DNA of 64,000 bases from Dastarcus helophoroides (lineage: Eukaryota > Arthropoda > Insecta > Coleoptera > Bothrideridae): NCBI GenBank assembly GCA_028583605.1, contig CM053330.1:17261539-17325538 (forward strand). The letters run 5' to 3'. Below the pieces are notes generated by a model. The model did not search any database. It was not told where the DNA came from and saw nothing but the letters and a program-made list of their open reading frames with translations. Positions 22,676-34,249 of this stretch are shown here, piece after piece. Position 1 is the stretch's first letter. Each line of letters begins with the position of its first letter. The translations under genes and the position numbers were made by a program.

Positions 22676-25600
22676 ATGTCCGCAAGTGTATATTTTATAA
22701 ACGGGTAAGCATTATTTTTACGTAAAAGAGAAAACACTAAAGCATTTGACTTGTAGAACCGAAGTCACTGAAGAAAAAAATGAATCCCAATGCGTCGACG
22801 ACCAAAGTCAAACACAAAGCGAAGCACAAACTCAGTTAAATAGTTTTTGGCCGAAAATATTAGAAGAAATCAAATCTATACGCAATGTAAATACTTTCTC
22901 CTTCTGAGTGTTCGACAGGTTACTTGTGACATACTGTTTCAGATGGACCTAAAGCAGCAAGTTTTGCCTTTAGCTCGTATCAAAAAGATAATGAAGTTGG
23001 ATGAAGATGTAAAAATGATTTCAGCAGAAGCTCCTTTACTTTTTGCTAAAGCGGCAGAGATATTTATACATGAATTAACATTAAGGGCTTGGATACACAC
23101 AGAGGATAACAAACGAAGAACTTTACAGGTATCCTAAAATTTGGTTTGTAGAAATGCGACAATAGAAAGCATGAATTATTGACAAAGATTGAATATCAAG
23201 AATTTAATTTTTCCAACTTACCACAACTATATCTGAAAATATGTATATAGCTGGCGAGTAGGGTTGACAGGTGGCCTAATTTGAGTGTAATTGTCCTGAT
23301 TTTATTTTATTAGTCCCACATGTCTTCTAATCTTTGCCCATACATAGATGAAGGTGCTAATTCTAATATCTCACTGAATAATTCAAAGCTCTGAGAACTA
23401 ATGCTTGACCCACACGGAAAGTGCAAAACAGTTTTAGTCAAAAACTTTTTGCTTTTTCTGTGTATGTTAAGCCTAAAACGACAATCTAATGCTCGAGATC
23501 GAACTGCCTGACTGTGATTAAATGAGCATAAGCATTCTAAAACATGCGACTAATCATTGGGTGTCAGTCACTTTAATTTACAATGATGTAGCAATATGAA
23601 ACACCCTTGGTCAAAAACGTTTTCTGTGTGGGTCAAGCCTAAATTCAAAAATTTTAAAAGTTTCTTTCTGCAGAATTTTGTATATAATTATATTCGACGT
23701 AGTTTGAACTTATTTATATGCTATCTTAACGTAGATAAATCGCAGTATATAAGTTGATTTTTTTTTATAAAATTTTAATTGCATTTAGATTTTGAACTTG
23801 CACATAAAATTTTTATTGTTGGTCTAAGGCCGACCGCATATGTATGGAATCTGTGTTATTTTAGGAATCCAGATTTAGGCTCTGCAATGAACACGTTTTT
23901 GTGAAACGCCAGGAATCCGTCTGCGTGCGCGGCCAGCGATTGAATCCGAATTTCTGATTCAGAAACGTAATCTGAATTCCATGCATGTGTAACTAGTTTA
24001 AAAATTTTAACTCTAAATTTGGCGTTTTGAGAAGTTTTATTTCCTTTTGTTTTTTCTTGATTTTTTTTCTCATAATTTCTGGTTTAAACTCGTGGTTTAT
24101 TTGGAAATCCTTATGGATTAAATTCCAAGTTTTATAGTTATGAATTTTACTCTTTTCCTGAAAATTTCAATACAAACCTCAAATTTCAAGTTTTTCTTAA
24201 GAATACAATTTTGATATCCAAATTTTTATTGTAATCTTAAAATTTGCAAAATTTTGATTTGGAACTTGATTATTTCATCTTCTTTTGTAATTTGACATTT
24301 TTAGAAAAATGTAAAAAAAATTAATTTGAAGTAAAACGTTCCAATAGTTTTTTTTTCCAAAATTTGAAATTCAGAATCGAAATTTTGTGCTTTACAATTT
24401 GATTTTCAAGAAACAGGAATAAATTTTATGTTAAAGATAATCTTTTTAGAAACATGACAGTCTACTGGCGAGTACTTTCGTAAAATAATTTCCAGCCTTA
24501 GCAGATTGGATATTGAAGTTTCGAATCTAAACATTTAATTTAAAAACAGTCGAAATTTCAAAACAGAGTTTAAATTCAAAATATAAAAAATAATTAACAA
24601 ACTGCATCGAGTAAATATTTCTGAAAAAGAAAGCTATATTTTGAGTTTTAGGTTATTTCAAATTGTAAGTTAAAATTGTTTCCAAATGTTTAGTTCAGAA
24701 TCGTAATTACACAAAATAAAATTGGAAGTTGGCACTATAAACTGGTAGTCATAAAAAATGTCAAACTTTCGAAAAAAGTCAAAATCTACAAAAAGGTGAA
24801 AATTTTGAGTTTATAATTCGAAATTGTAGAAAAAGGTAAAACCTGAAAGTGTTAATTTGAAGAAAAAAAATCGAAGTTTCAAAAAAATTTCTCAATTTAT
24901 ATTAAAAGGATATACTTCTTCCAGGATTGGACCGCGTCAAAGAACTACTAAAAGTGTTCGACGTTTCGCCCACCATCGTAGGGGGCTTCTTCAGGAACAA
25001 AGAAAAGAAACAATAAATAAAAAGAGGAATATGAGGGAATATGCAAAAATAAAAGAATGAAAAGGCCAATTTTAAAACATCAGAGCACGGCAACTCAGTA
25101 TGTCCACTATACCAGAGGCGAAACTCTTCTGAAGAGTTTATTTTTGCATGTTCCCACATATTCCTCTTTTCATTTATTGTTTCTTTTCTTTGTTCCTGAA
25201 GAAGCCTCCTACGACGGTGGGCGAAACGTCGAACACTTTTAGTAGTTCTTTGACACGGTCCCATCCCGGAAGAAGTAGATCCTGTACTGACTCTGGCCGT
25301 GGAAGCCTTCATTATCATATTAAAAGGAATATTGAGGAAACACTTCAATATTTGAAAGTAATGTTAACATTTTGAGAAAACAAAAATCAAAATTTTAAAT
25401 TTAGATCCAAAATTTAAAAAAGAAAACTAATTTTCCAGTTTTAATCTGAAATTTTGAAAAAAAAATGTCCAAATTTCGAGATTAATGTCGAAAGTTCGAA
25501 AATAATCAAAATCTGTAGAAAAATCGGAAATTTGAAAAAAAAACAAATAGGAAGTGAAAGCATGATAAATGAAAATTATGACGTTCCTAAAAAATCCGGG

Positions 25601-28600
25601 TTTAAGCTTGCAATTCATATATTTTTTGCCAAAAAAAATTGTCTTTTCATTTTAAAAATTGAAATACAAATCTTGTCCCCTGAAACCAAGAAGGATTAAA
25701 AAACACAACAGAGGTTTCTCAACGCGAGCAACCTCTGTTGTGTTTTTTAATCTTTCTTGGTTTCTGGGGACAAGATTTGTATTTCAATTTTTGAAGAAAA
25801 CCAAGGGCCAGTCCGTTCCACCAAAATTTCCATTTTAACTCTTAATTTCAAAAATTTCCATTTTTCCCGCAATTTCTGTTTTAAACCACAAATTTCGCCT
25901 TTTTGCTTGGAATTTTGAAAACTAATTTTCGTAACATAATTACAATTGTTTTAAAGTTTTTCTCTAAATTTGGACTTTGCTTAAAATTTTCCACTTCGGC
26001 CCGACATTTTTAAGCTAGAAAATTTAGCCTTTTTTGATGCTATAAACTTTAAGTCATTTTTCAAAAATTCAACTTTTGTATTTTTTTTATTCAAGTTAAA
26101 AATGTTTATAACAGAACGCTGTTATAACGTGAACGCATCCTTATATCCCAGCATTTCTTATAGACTGTTATAGAGAGGTTCCTTTGTATTTGTCTAAAAT
26201 TTTGACCCTAAAATCGAAATTTTGATTTTTTTTTCAATTCCGAGTTTCAAGTCAAATTTTGAAGAAAAATCGAAATTTTAATATTAATATGGAAATTTCA
26301 ACATTTATTACATATCTTCAAATATCGATTTTGAACTTCAGTCCCGAAATTTCGATTTTAGTCTCTATTGCTTATTGTTATCACCCGATAGTCACTGGTT
26401 TATAAAATTAGCTGCTCAATAGAATGAAATGCTTTGGGACAAAAAGAAATTATCTTATAAAGTAAACGGCTGCAAGAATCAGATTTTCGCATAATGGAAT
26501 AAAAAACTTAGGAGTTAATTGGTTAATAACTATTTAATAACGTCCTTCGATGCTTGAACTACCTCCTAGTGGTCGTAAAATTTTTGAATTTTTTTTAAAC
26601 TGATAGTATTTTTTATTTATTCGTAGTTTGTGAATAAATCTCCACAGTGATTAAATATCAAATTTCGCTTTACATAATGCCCGGATATTAGAGTCAAAAT
26701 GGTCCTGGACCAACGTGCTTCTATTAAATGGCCCCCACTGTACTTATTTCCATATAGACTTATCATATCATAGCATAGCTTTTCTTGGCTTCTTTTGACC
26801 AGACCGGTACTCCCCGGAATTAGAGTCAAATGGTCCTGGACCAACGTGCTTCTATTAAATGGCCTCCCACTGTACTTATTTCCATATAGACTTATCATAT
26901 CATAGCATAGCTTTTCTTGGTTTCTTCTTGACCAGACCGGTTATGGACATTTTGCCAGATCAACTGCCTGAGGACTTGATATCAACATGAAAAAAATGGA
27001 ACATAATCAGAGTTTAAGTTTGAATGTGAAATTTTGAAAAACAATGTTGATCTTTCAATTTAGACCTAAAATTTTGAGAAAAATGGTTGAAATTTCGAGG
27101 TTAACATCGAAATTTTGGAAAAATTCAATATCTGATTAGCAAAATCAAGGAAAAACCATATAATTTATGTTCAAGAATTTGAAGAAAATAATTCGATATT
27201 TGGAATTATGTATCAAATATTGGAAAGAAAAAAAAAACAAAATCAGTGGGAAATATTCACAAGTTTAAGTTTAAATCCTAAATTTACAAAAAAAATCAAA
27301 ATTTCCTAGTTCTGCCCCTATTGCAAATGGCACTATAAGTATTATAATTTTGTATATACCTATAAACCGAAAATCGCGACCGTAAACGAGGTTTTATTTA
27401 TGGTTTTATCGCAAGCCGCTGCAACATCGATATCAGTGGAAAAAATCGATAAATTAGAACTTGCCCTTTTCTATAACATAACTTAAGATTCTAGATATTT
27501 TTCGGTTAGGAAAATCTGTTGACAAAAAAAAGGTCCTCATATTTTTTGCCATTTATTGGTTAAACTCGGAGATACCTCGTTGAACCCGAAGACACCGGCT
27601 CAAACCCGGAGAGGTGGCAACCCTTTCTATTTGTGGATTTAGACTTCTACCAGAGCTATTACCAAATCAAAACTTTATTTTCTGTTACATTAAGCGCATT
27701 TTCCAATAGAAATTTCCAACTTCTTCCAATAGAAATTTTGGGTTGCTGGTCAAGTAGATAAACCGCCCAATTGGGACATTTTCAGCAGCTCACGTGTGTA
27801 ATGTTTCCCAACGAAAAAATACGTAGCGGTTCGCTGTGCATCTCGAATTGGAACAGACATCGATCAACGCCGTGTCAAAATAGAAAGTTCATTTTATGTC
27901 GATTGGGAATTTAATGGACAGAACTATGTATTTATCTAGATCAATGGTCGGCAATCTGTATAGTACCGTGGGCCACTTTCAGAAGGAAAATTTTTAAGCG
28001 GGCCGCACAACTGAAAAAAAACTTCCATTTGTCAAATAAAATAGAAGGCTAAAAAAAGATCCTGGCAATATTATCACCACTAATATTTGATATAATCGTC
28101 ATTAAGTTTGAAGTTTACTTTATTTCTAAATTTTAACTATTTTCGGAAAATTTTAATTTTAAAAGTTAAAAGTAAGTTAAAATTTTGAATTTTAACGAAA
28201 AATTTCTAGATTAAAATGACGTTTTTGAGAAAATCGGCATTTCTAAGAAAAATGTTTTTTTTTCTTAAATTGCAATTGTCCAAATTTTTTCTCAAAATTT
28301 TGACTGGCATCGAAATAATTTTGATTTGAATTTTGAGTTTTGAAACTAGAAATTTTCACAACATATTTTTTATTTCGCATTCTTTTGGACTTTGAACGTG
28401 AAATTTCAACTTTAAACCCAAAATGTTGGAAAACATTTTGTCTAGGAATTTTGAGTTTGTTTCAGTAATTTATAGTTTTTTCTGTACATTTTGAAAAAAA
28501 ATTATAAAAGAGTCTTCATAAGTTGGGTTTAATGCAGGAAGATAAAGATGAAATTTTGAATAATTGAAGTCAAAGTTGAAACTTTGAGGGAAAAAGGTTT

Positions 28601-30538
28601 GAATATCTAGGTTCTTTCAAACAACAAATCAAAAATTTGGAAAAACTGAAAATTTACAATAGTAAACAACAAAATGATAAACAAAAATTTCACATTGAAA
28701 CTCGAATTTTCGACCTTAAAATTTAAATTTTCAGGAAAAACATCGAAATTTCAAATTAAAGCTCAATTTTTTTCTGTAATTTGCAATATTTTCTGCTGTT
28801 ACCGATTATTTTAGGTGGACTAACGAACCTGATTTTAAGGATTTTGCTAATGCAGAAGTGCGAAAAGTAGATTTTTTGTAACTACTATTTTTTCTTTATT
28901 ATTATGATCCGCGGGGAAATATGTCTTTATAAGTTTTAAAATGTCATCGTCCATGGAATAACATGGACATAAGTTGTAAGGTGCAATGTAGAGGTTTGGC
29001 AATTATTATTTTTGCCCAGAGCAACTAAATAACTCGGTCGGGTCCTGGTAGGTTCGGCAGTCACAGATTTCCGACGAAAAAAGCTTCCCTGGCTAAGAGT
29101 CTGCTGGCCTCAACGATGAGAGTGGGGGCCGCGGGTTACTGACCGCTGATTGTAGATGAACGAAATTTGTATTTGAAAAATATTAATTTCCGATAAACAT
29201 CACGGACCCCGCGTACCTACCGATACTTTACCCAGTTGGGCGGCCACGCTCGATGCCATGGTAGATGGTGCAAATTAAATTTATTAAAAATATCAGAATA
29301 CGTATATTTCAATACAAACAATATTTCGGGGTATTTTTTGATTCTGAATAACTTCGCTTTGCTGTATTTCGAAACTTAGTAACATATAAAAAAATTACAT
29401 TTTTGAGTGAACGCAATGGGTTGATTCGACAATTGAAAATATTTTAAAGATCATAAAATGATGCACCTTGAAGATTTCATAGCAGAGAAAAATTTGAAAC
29501 AGTAACCAAAATATCAAGGCGCGTACAGTTGAATTAGGACACTGTTTAATATTCTTCAAGATTTGTGTTAATATATTTAACATTTCATTGTGTTTCCTTT
29601 ATTTCAAAAATTAATTTTATTATACTTCTAAACAAATTGACTTAATAAATTAAATGTCTTTTTTATACATAGTTAGAAATTTTAACTTATACCTTTAAAA
29701 TTTTAGAGAAATGATATAGCAATGGCTATTACAAAATATGATCAGTTTGATTTCTTAATTGACATTGTACCAAGAGATGATATTAAACCTTCAAAAGTCA
29801 GGGAAGACGGTACAAGAGCAGGAGGATCTGATCAGGTAAAAACAGTAAATTTATAAAAAATCTTTTAATCAATTATGCAATTTAGGTGCATTATTACCTA
29901 CAACTAGCACAGCAACATCACGCTAATTTACAACAGAATGCGAATGCAGCAACAGGTACAACTGCCCAGCCCAGCGCTATACAGATTGTCCAACCACAAC
30001 AAGTTCAAGCTGTACAAGTAAATGCAGTTGATCAGGTTAGAATTTGTCCTGGCACTTTACCTATAATTTAGCAAATATATTTTCAGAATGCTACAACTGG
30101 ATCACCATCCAATCAAACACCTGTCTTAATCCAACAGACAACAGCCGTGCCTCAAGCCGCATCGGGTAATATACAAATTGTTCAACAAATTGTCACACCA
30201 AGTGGTGAAATACAACAGATACCTGTAAGTTAGAAAAAAAATTTTTATACAATTTTTTTCTATAATTTTGTCTGATTTATATTATGAACATATTTTTAGC
30301 TGAATTTAACACCCCAGCAACTACAAATGGTTAAGATGCACATACAAGGGAATTCAACCCAGCCAGTCATTATCCAAGCAGCACCGATAGCGGCGGCTCA
30401 GCCTCAATTAATTCAGGTAAATTTGAATATATATTTTTTCAAGTTTGTCACATTAAATACATTTAGGTGGCTCAACAGGCAACAGGTCCCCAACAGGTAT
30501 ACTTAGCTCAAAGTAATGGAGGAAACGAAAATGAATAA
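22676..30538 (+). CDS. NFYC: NF-YC, CCAAT-binding factor subunit C, 8 exons
   Basis: Exons 22676-22704, 22757-22886, 22943-23128, 29707-29835, 29886-30035, 30087-30224, 30300-30416 and 30467-30538 join in phase to 316 codons. NF-YC pairs with NF-YB through a histone fold; the dimer recruits NF-YA to CCAAT boxes in promoters. The family core is unmistakable: [20 protein letters not shown], then [20 protein letters not shown], and across the large intron [20 protein letters not shown]. The N-terminus carries [12 protein letters not shown] just before the fold. The C-terminal half is glutamine-rich ([24 protein letters not shown]), the usual activation region. The start ATG opens a 9-codon first exon; earlier non-coding exons are possible. 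Poly(A) signals AATAAA lie at 30713 and 30724. Intron 3 is 6578 bases and is full of repeats. Confidence 0.95.
22943..23128 (+). CDS. NFYC: NF-YC exon 3: first part of histone fold
   Basis: This 62-codon exon carries most of the histone fold, from the LARIKKIMK helix to RRTLQ, and is nearly identical to vertebrate NF-YC over that stretch. It begins after TGTTTCAG and ends at CAG|GTATCC, in phase 0. Its partner exon lies 6.6 kb downstream at 29707-29835. Confidence 0.95.
23404..23638. mobile_element. MITE in NF-YC intron 3, about 235 bp
   Basis: The ends GCTTGACCCACACGGAAA and (inverted) GCTTGACCCACACAGAAA form an 18-base terminal inverted repeat with one mismatch. The interior contains another diverged copy of the same motif. 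No coding capacity. Target duplications are unclear. Confidence 0.7.
23822..23997. mobile_element. MITE in NF-YC intron 3, about 175 bp
   Basis: The left part (CGCATATGTATGGAATC) pairs with the inverted right part (CACATGCATGGAATTC), with further weaker pairing inward around CAGATT. The interior is GC-richer than the surroundings. The element type is uncertain. Confidence 0.5.
24000..24905. repeat. A/T-tract repeat block in NF-YC intron 3
   Basis: Mostly T-rich on the + strand from 24000 to about 24300 and A-rich from about 24530 to 24905. The units are those of the other blocks. No exon is seen. Confidence 0.65.
24916..25278. repeat. Long inverted repeat with GAAACG hairpin motif at each arm
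   Basis: The arms of about 140 bases (24916-25055 and 25139-25278) are near-identical inverted copies around a spacer of about 83 bases. Each arm carries, read outward from the spacer, CCTGAAGAAGCC, a short stem-loop, then GGCGAAACGTCGAACA. This is the hammerhead-like layout (CTGAAGA, stem, GAAAC) that accompanies Penelope-like elements, again with one extra base after CTGAAGA. It is a different sequence family from the repeat at 11.4 kb. Confidence 0.65.
25375..26345. repeat. A/T-tract blocks flanking a hairpin copy
   Basis: A-rich at about 25375-25640 and T-rich or mixed at about 25835-26345. Between them, 25658-25788 is an inverted pair of the 11.4-kb repeat (arms with CTTGTCCCCTGAAACC) whose central hammerhead-like hairpin is missing; its outer end GGGCCAGTCCGTTCC is at about 25807. 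About 26105-26190 carries GTTATAACG-rich sequence like a pogo-type terminus. Confidence 0.6.
26681..26942. repeat. Two-copy tandem repeat, about 132 bp unit
   Basis: Units start near 26681 and 26814 and are nearly identical (shared GTCCTGGACCAACGTGC and CATAGCATAGC). Differences are a few single-base changes and indels, so the duplication looks young compared with its surroundings. Confidence 0.85.
26985..28805. repeat. A/T-tract blocks and a hAT-type end in NF-YC intron 3
   Basis: A-tract units occupy about 26985-27310 and, in mixed orientation, about 28085-28805. Between them the sequence is unassigned except for about 27949-28010 (GGTCGGCAATCTG, then GGGCCGCACAAC), which resembles a hAT transposon terminus. 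Confidence 0.5.
28950..29270. other. GC-richer island of unknown identity in NF-YC intron 3
   Basis: This stretch of about 300 bases is noticeably richer in G and C than its surroundings (CGGTCGGGTCCTGG, GGGGGCCGCGGG, CCCAGTTGGGCGGCC). No open frame of note, no tRNA-like or rRNA pattern that I recognise. It could be a SINE or other transposon piece, or a non-coding RNA. Confidence 0.3.
29707..30538 (+). CDS. NFYC: NF-YC exons 4-8: end of histone fold and Q-rich tail
   Basis: Exon 4 completes the histone fold ([14 protein letters not shown]) and the adjoining conserved stretch. Exons 5-8 encode a glutamine-, alanine- and valine-rich activation region with HYYLQLAQQ at the start of exon 5, [20 protein letters not shown] in exon 6 and a short GGNENE terminus. 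All junctions are phase 0, so exon skipping would keep the frame, a plausible source of isoforms as seen in vertebrate NF-YC. Confidence 0.93.
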
Positions 30539-31083
30539 ATCTGTGATAATGTACACCAGTGGATGAAACGAGGAAACTGATAAATTAGGAAACGAGCGGA
30601 ATAGATTAGGAAATTTAAGTGTCTCCACCCTTTTTATTTAATAATGACCATTAAAGTGGTTTAAGTGTGATTTTTTTTATTATGAATGTATTCATAATTT
30701 TGCATCAATGAGAATAAAATTTTAATAAATAATATTTAAGACTGGTTGAATGTTTTATTGGGTTAAGTGGAAAATAAAAACTGTATATTAAATTACTTAT
30801 ATTTATATAAAAACATTAATAAATAATATGTACAATTTATTAAGTAGTATTTAAAATATAACTATTATATAATAATCTTGTTCCCACACAACGTTATAGG
30901 CAATACAATGTCTTAAAAGTCATATAGGTACAATTACCTTGCAGAACCATAAGAGAATTGAAGGAAACCAATTACAGTACAGTAGTGTTGCGTAATCTAT
31001 TAAATAAATTTATATCAAGGTGCATGCAAATACCCAAACAAAACTGGTAATATAAAGTGGTGCAAAATCCAGTCTTCATATTA
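30539..31083. other. 3' flank of NF-YC
   Basis: The 3' UTR ends near the AATAAA signals at 30713 and 30724. The remainder is AT-rich with nothing recognised. Confidence 0.5.
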
Positions 31084-31651
31084 CAGGCTATCTGGAAAGT
31101 AATGGGAAACATCTTAAATACAGCTTCCTGTGATCAAATAGAATCGATTTAGACAAACTTAGGTTAGTCCAAAAGTGTTTACTTAGAAGTTACAGGGCTT
31201 TAAAGAATTTTTTTTTCTTGTGGGCATAATTCAAAAGCGAAATGTCCAAGTGGTAGCTCCGTAACTTGATCGAATTACAAAATTTATTTTAAGTACTTTA
31301 ATGTGCAAAAATTTTCAAAAGCGTTTTTACCGAAAACGGTGCATTGTATCAACTTAAAACAAGTATAGCTTTTCTATGCAAAATTGATTGCCCTATCATA
31401 ATTTTTAGTCGAACCTATCAAAATAGGACCAGCAAAAAAGATGCGATAAAAATGAGATACAAAAAAAATTCCGACAGCGATTGGACGTTTCGTTTCTGAA
31501 TTATACCCACAATAAGAACAAAAAAATTTCTTTTAATCCTTGTAATTTCTAAACGAGGCACTTTTGGTCTAAGCTAAGTTTATCTAAATCGGTTCTATTT
31601 GATCACAGGAAGCTGTATTTAAGCTGGGTCCCATTACTTTCCGGAGACCTG
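31084..31651. mobile_element. Long-TIR MITE, 568 bp
   Basis: The outer 170 or so bases on each side form an inverted repeat (outer end CAGGCTATCTGGAAAGTAATG versus inverted CAGGTCTCCGGAAAGTAATG, then AATACAGCTTCCTGTGATC in both). The middle is unpaired and non-coding. No clear target duplication. Confidence 0.8.
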
Positions 31652-32604
31652 AAAATACGGCTATTATGGTCAGAAAATTACTTTATTGAATAAATGTAAT
31701 GTATTTAAAATTATTTTCATTTAATTTTCTTGATTTGTTTATTCTGCTGATATGAAAGTGTCCCTGTTTTAAGTACCATAAATCGAACAGATAATAGAAA
31801 AAGTAATTTTAAGCAGAAATCATAAACAACTCAAAAACTCTTAATAAAAAAAAGATAAACGTTTTGGTAAGGAAGACTTTATTTTTTTTACTTTCAAATT
31901 TCCGAAAATATTTAAACTAAATTTTACACACGTAGTATATGAAAGGCCATAAAAAAAGAACAATTGAATTTCCATCTTAATCAGTGGCGTATTTGCAGGA
32001 AATCCTAATGACATTAATTTTAAAAAAGGTGGTATGTATAGCAGTGAACAAAGTAAAACAAAATATCATTTTTTGAATAAAAGTTGTCTCTTGGCATTTC
32101 TTACATATGTTACTGATGCGTCGTATTGTTAGTTAAAAAAAATCTTCAATTTTAAAGGAGACGGTAGATTTTAACTCCTCTAATGGTTAAGATAGAAAAT
32201 TGATTTTATCACATTCATGTACCATGTGTTCAAAATTTGGTTTAAATCAAAATCTTTCATAATTAGGAAATGAAAAATTAGAAACTTTACCCAAAATTTA
32301 ACTCCTTATATCTTTTTTATCAAGAATTTCCGAATGCTTGTTCATATGAAACAATTTGTTTAAAATTATTTTTTCTATTACCTGTTTCACCTAAGCATTT
32401 AAAACGAGGACGCCATGTATTAATAAGCAAATACTGCCATGATTTAATCCTAATAATGAACAAGAGATTTCAGGACCTGTTATTTAAAAAATTATATGAT
32501 TTGATCAAAATAATAGTTTTATTTTATAGTCAAATTAGTCATAAATATCCAAGGTGTTTCACACATGACTGATTATTGAATGCAGAGGAGTTAAATTACA
32601 GATT
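31652..32604. other. AT-rich stretch, no gene seen
   Basis: No family resemblance, exon or repeat boundary that I can support. Confidence 0.4.
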
Positions 32605-33905
32605 TACTCCTAGTTTTGAAAATTTCGACTTCAAAAAAATCGACTTTTTCTCAAAATTTGAAGTTTTATGTAGTATTCGATTTTTCACGAAATCTTGATT
32701 TTTCAATTTCGTTTTTTTAACGAAAATCAGTTTTTTGAACATTTCTACTTATATTTTGAGTTTTTGAAAATTTCGACTTTTGAATTCTACTTTTTTGGAA
32801 AATTATATTTAAAGATCGAGTTTTTAAAATTATTTTTACTTTTTTGAAACCTCTAATCTAATCTTTTGGCCGTTTTTTATTCTGTTTTTGAAAATTTCGA
32901 CTTGTTCAAAAAAGCAATTATTTCTTAAAATATTAAATTTTTCTAGGAATGTCGACTTCGAAAATTCAATTATTTGAAAATTTCTACTTATTTGATAACT
33001 TTGACACTTATTTTGAAGTTTCGAATTTTTGAAAATTTAAGTTTTTTTAAAAGTCGACTTTTTGAAAACTACTATATTTTTTCAACATTTGTAGTTTTTG
33101 GAAATGTTTACCTTTTCTTAAAACTTCTGAAATTTCGTTTTTTTGTAAATTTAACTTTTTGAAAATTTCGATTGATTTAAATCCAATTTGTTGCAACTTT
33201 TGATTTAAGTATATTTGAAAATTTCGACCTTTTCATGAAATTTTGAGAAGTTTAAATTTTTGTAATTAAATTCTAATTTTAACACGAAATTTCGAAAGAA
33301 GAGTCGAGATTTCTAGGAAAATATGAAATTTATTAAAAAAATTTAAAAACGTCATGATAAACTTGGAATTTTTATAATATTTTGAGTATTACATTTTTTG
33401 ATAAAAATCTTTAAAAATGCCCAAATTTCAAGGTGAGCGTTTAAAGTAAAAATTTTGACAAACATTTTGCTTATAAATTTAATTTTGTTTTTCAAAGTAA
33501 ACCTAGAAAAAAAATGAAGCTTAAACGCGGCATTTTGAGAAAACAATCACCAACACTATGAAAATCTCAAATTTTATTTACAAATATATCCCAAAAATCC
33601 ATTTTAATCATAAAATATTGACTTCTAATATTGGATATTTAATTCCCTCAAAACTTAAAATTTCTTAAAAAATAAAAATGTTGTGGATTAATAATTTATT
33701 TATGCAAAACTTTGATTTCATTTTGAAAATTTCGAAATTGCTAATTATTTTCTGAAATTTCGATTCGAAATGTTGATATATTTTTTTCGAAATTTAGATT
33801 TTAAGCTCTTGAAAAACTTTCAGAAGTTGAAGTTTAAACTGAAAATTTCGAAAAATGTAGAAATTTCACGAAATCATTAGAAATTTCCCTTAATTCCTTG
33901 CAAAA
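32605..33905. repeat. A/T-tract repeat block (T-rich on + to about 33250, then mixed)
   Basis: Units such as GAAAATTTCGACTTTTTT recur roughly every 20 bases. Short open frames on either strand here are by-products of the repeat. Confidence 0.7.
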
Positions 33906-34094
33906 TGGAAGTAGTAGCTTTCCCTAAAATTCTTGCTCAGCAAAAAATTGCTGTCTGTTTCTTCTTTTGGTTCTTTTTTAAGCTTTTAAATAATTTCAGA
34001 TTACATCATTACTAATCGGAAATTTTCAACTTTTGCAATCTTTTTTCGTTGTAAAATGAATGTGCTAGAAAACTTTTCATATGAACCTATGATA

Positions 34095-34140
34095 AACCTA
34101 TCTATGGCAAGCGTGCCGTAGGTTTGCAATCGCTGATGTA
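34095..34140. mobile_element. hAT-type terminus fragment
   Basis: On the minus strand the sequence reads CAGCGATTGCAAACCTACGGCACGC, which follows the usual hAT terminal pattern. No partner end was found. Confidence 0.4.
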
Positions 34141-34249
34141 AGTTATTTAGCTTCTCGTGTCATGCGCCGTTACGTTACTCTCTGCTGAAATTTGGAGTGA
34201 AATTGGTTACAATGAGTCACTTAAGAAAACATATTGCTTCATAAAAGTT

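Noticed and set aside
24902..25348. Minus-strand open frame of 148 codons and its plus-strand partners
   Set aside because: They translate the arms of an inverted Penelope-like repeat; the similar start and end of the two-strand readings simply reflect the palindrome.
26617..26898. Minus-strand frame with an internal protein repeat
   Set aside because: The repetition comes from the 132-base tandem duplication; there is no other sign of a gene.
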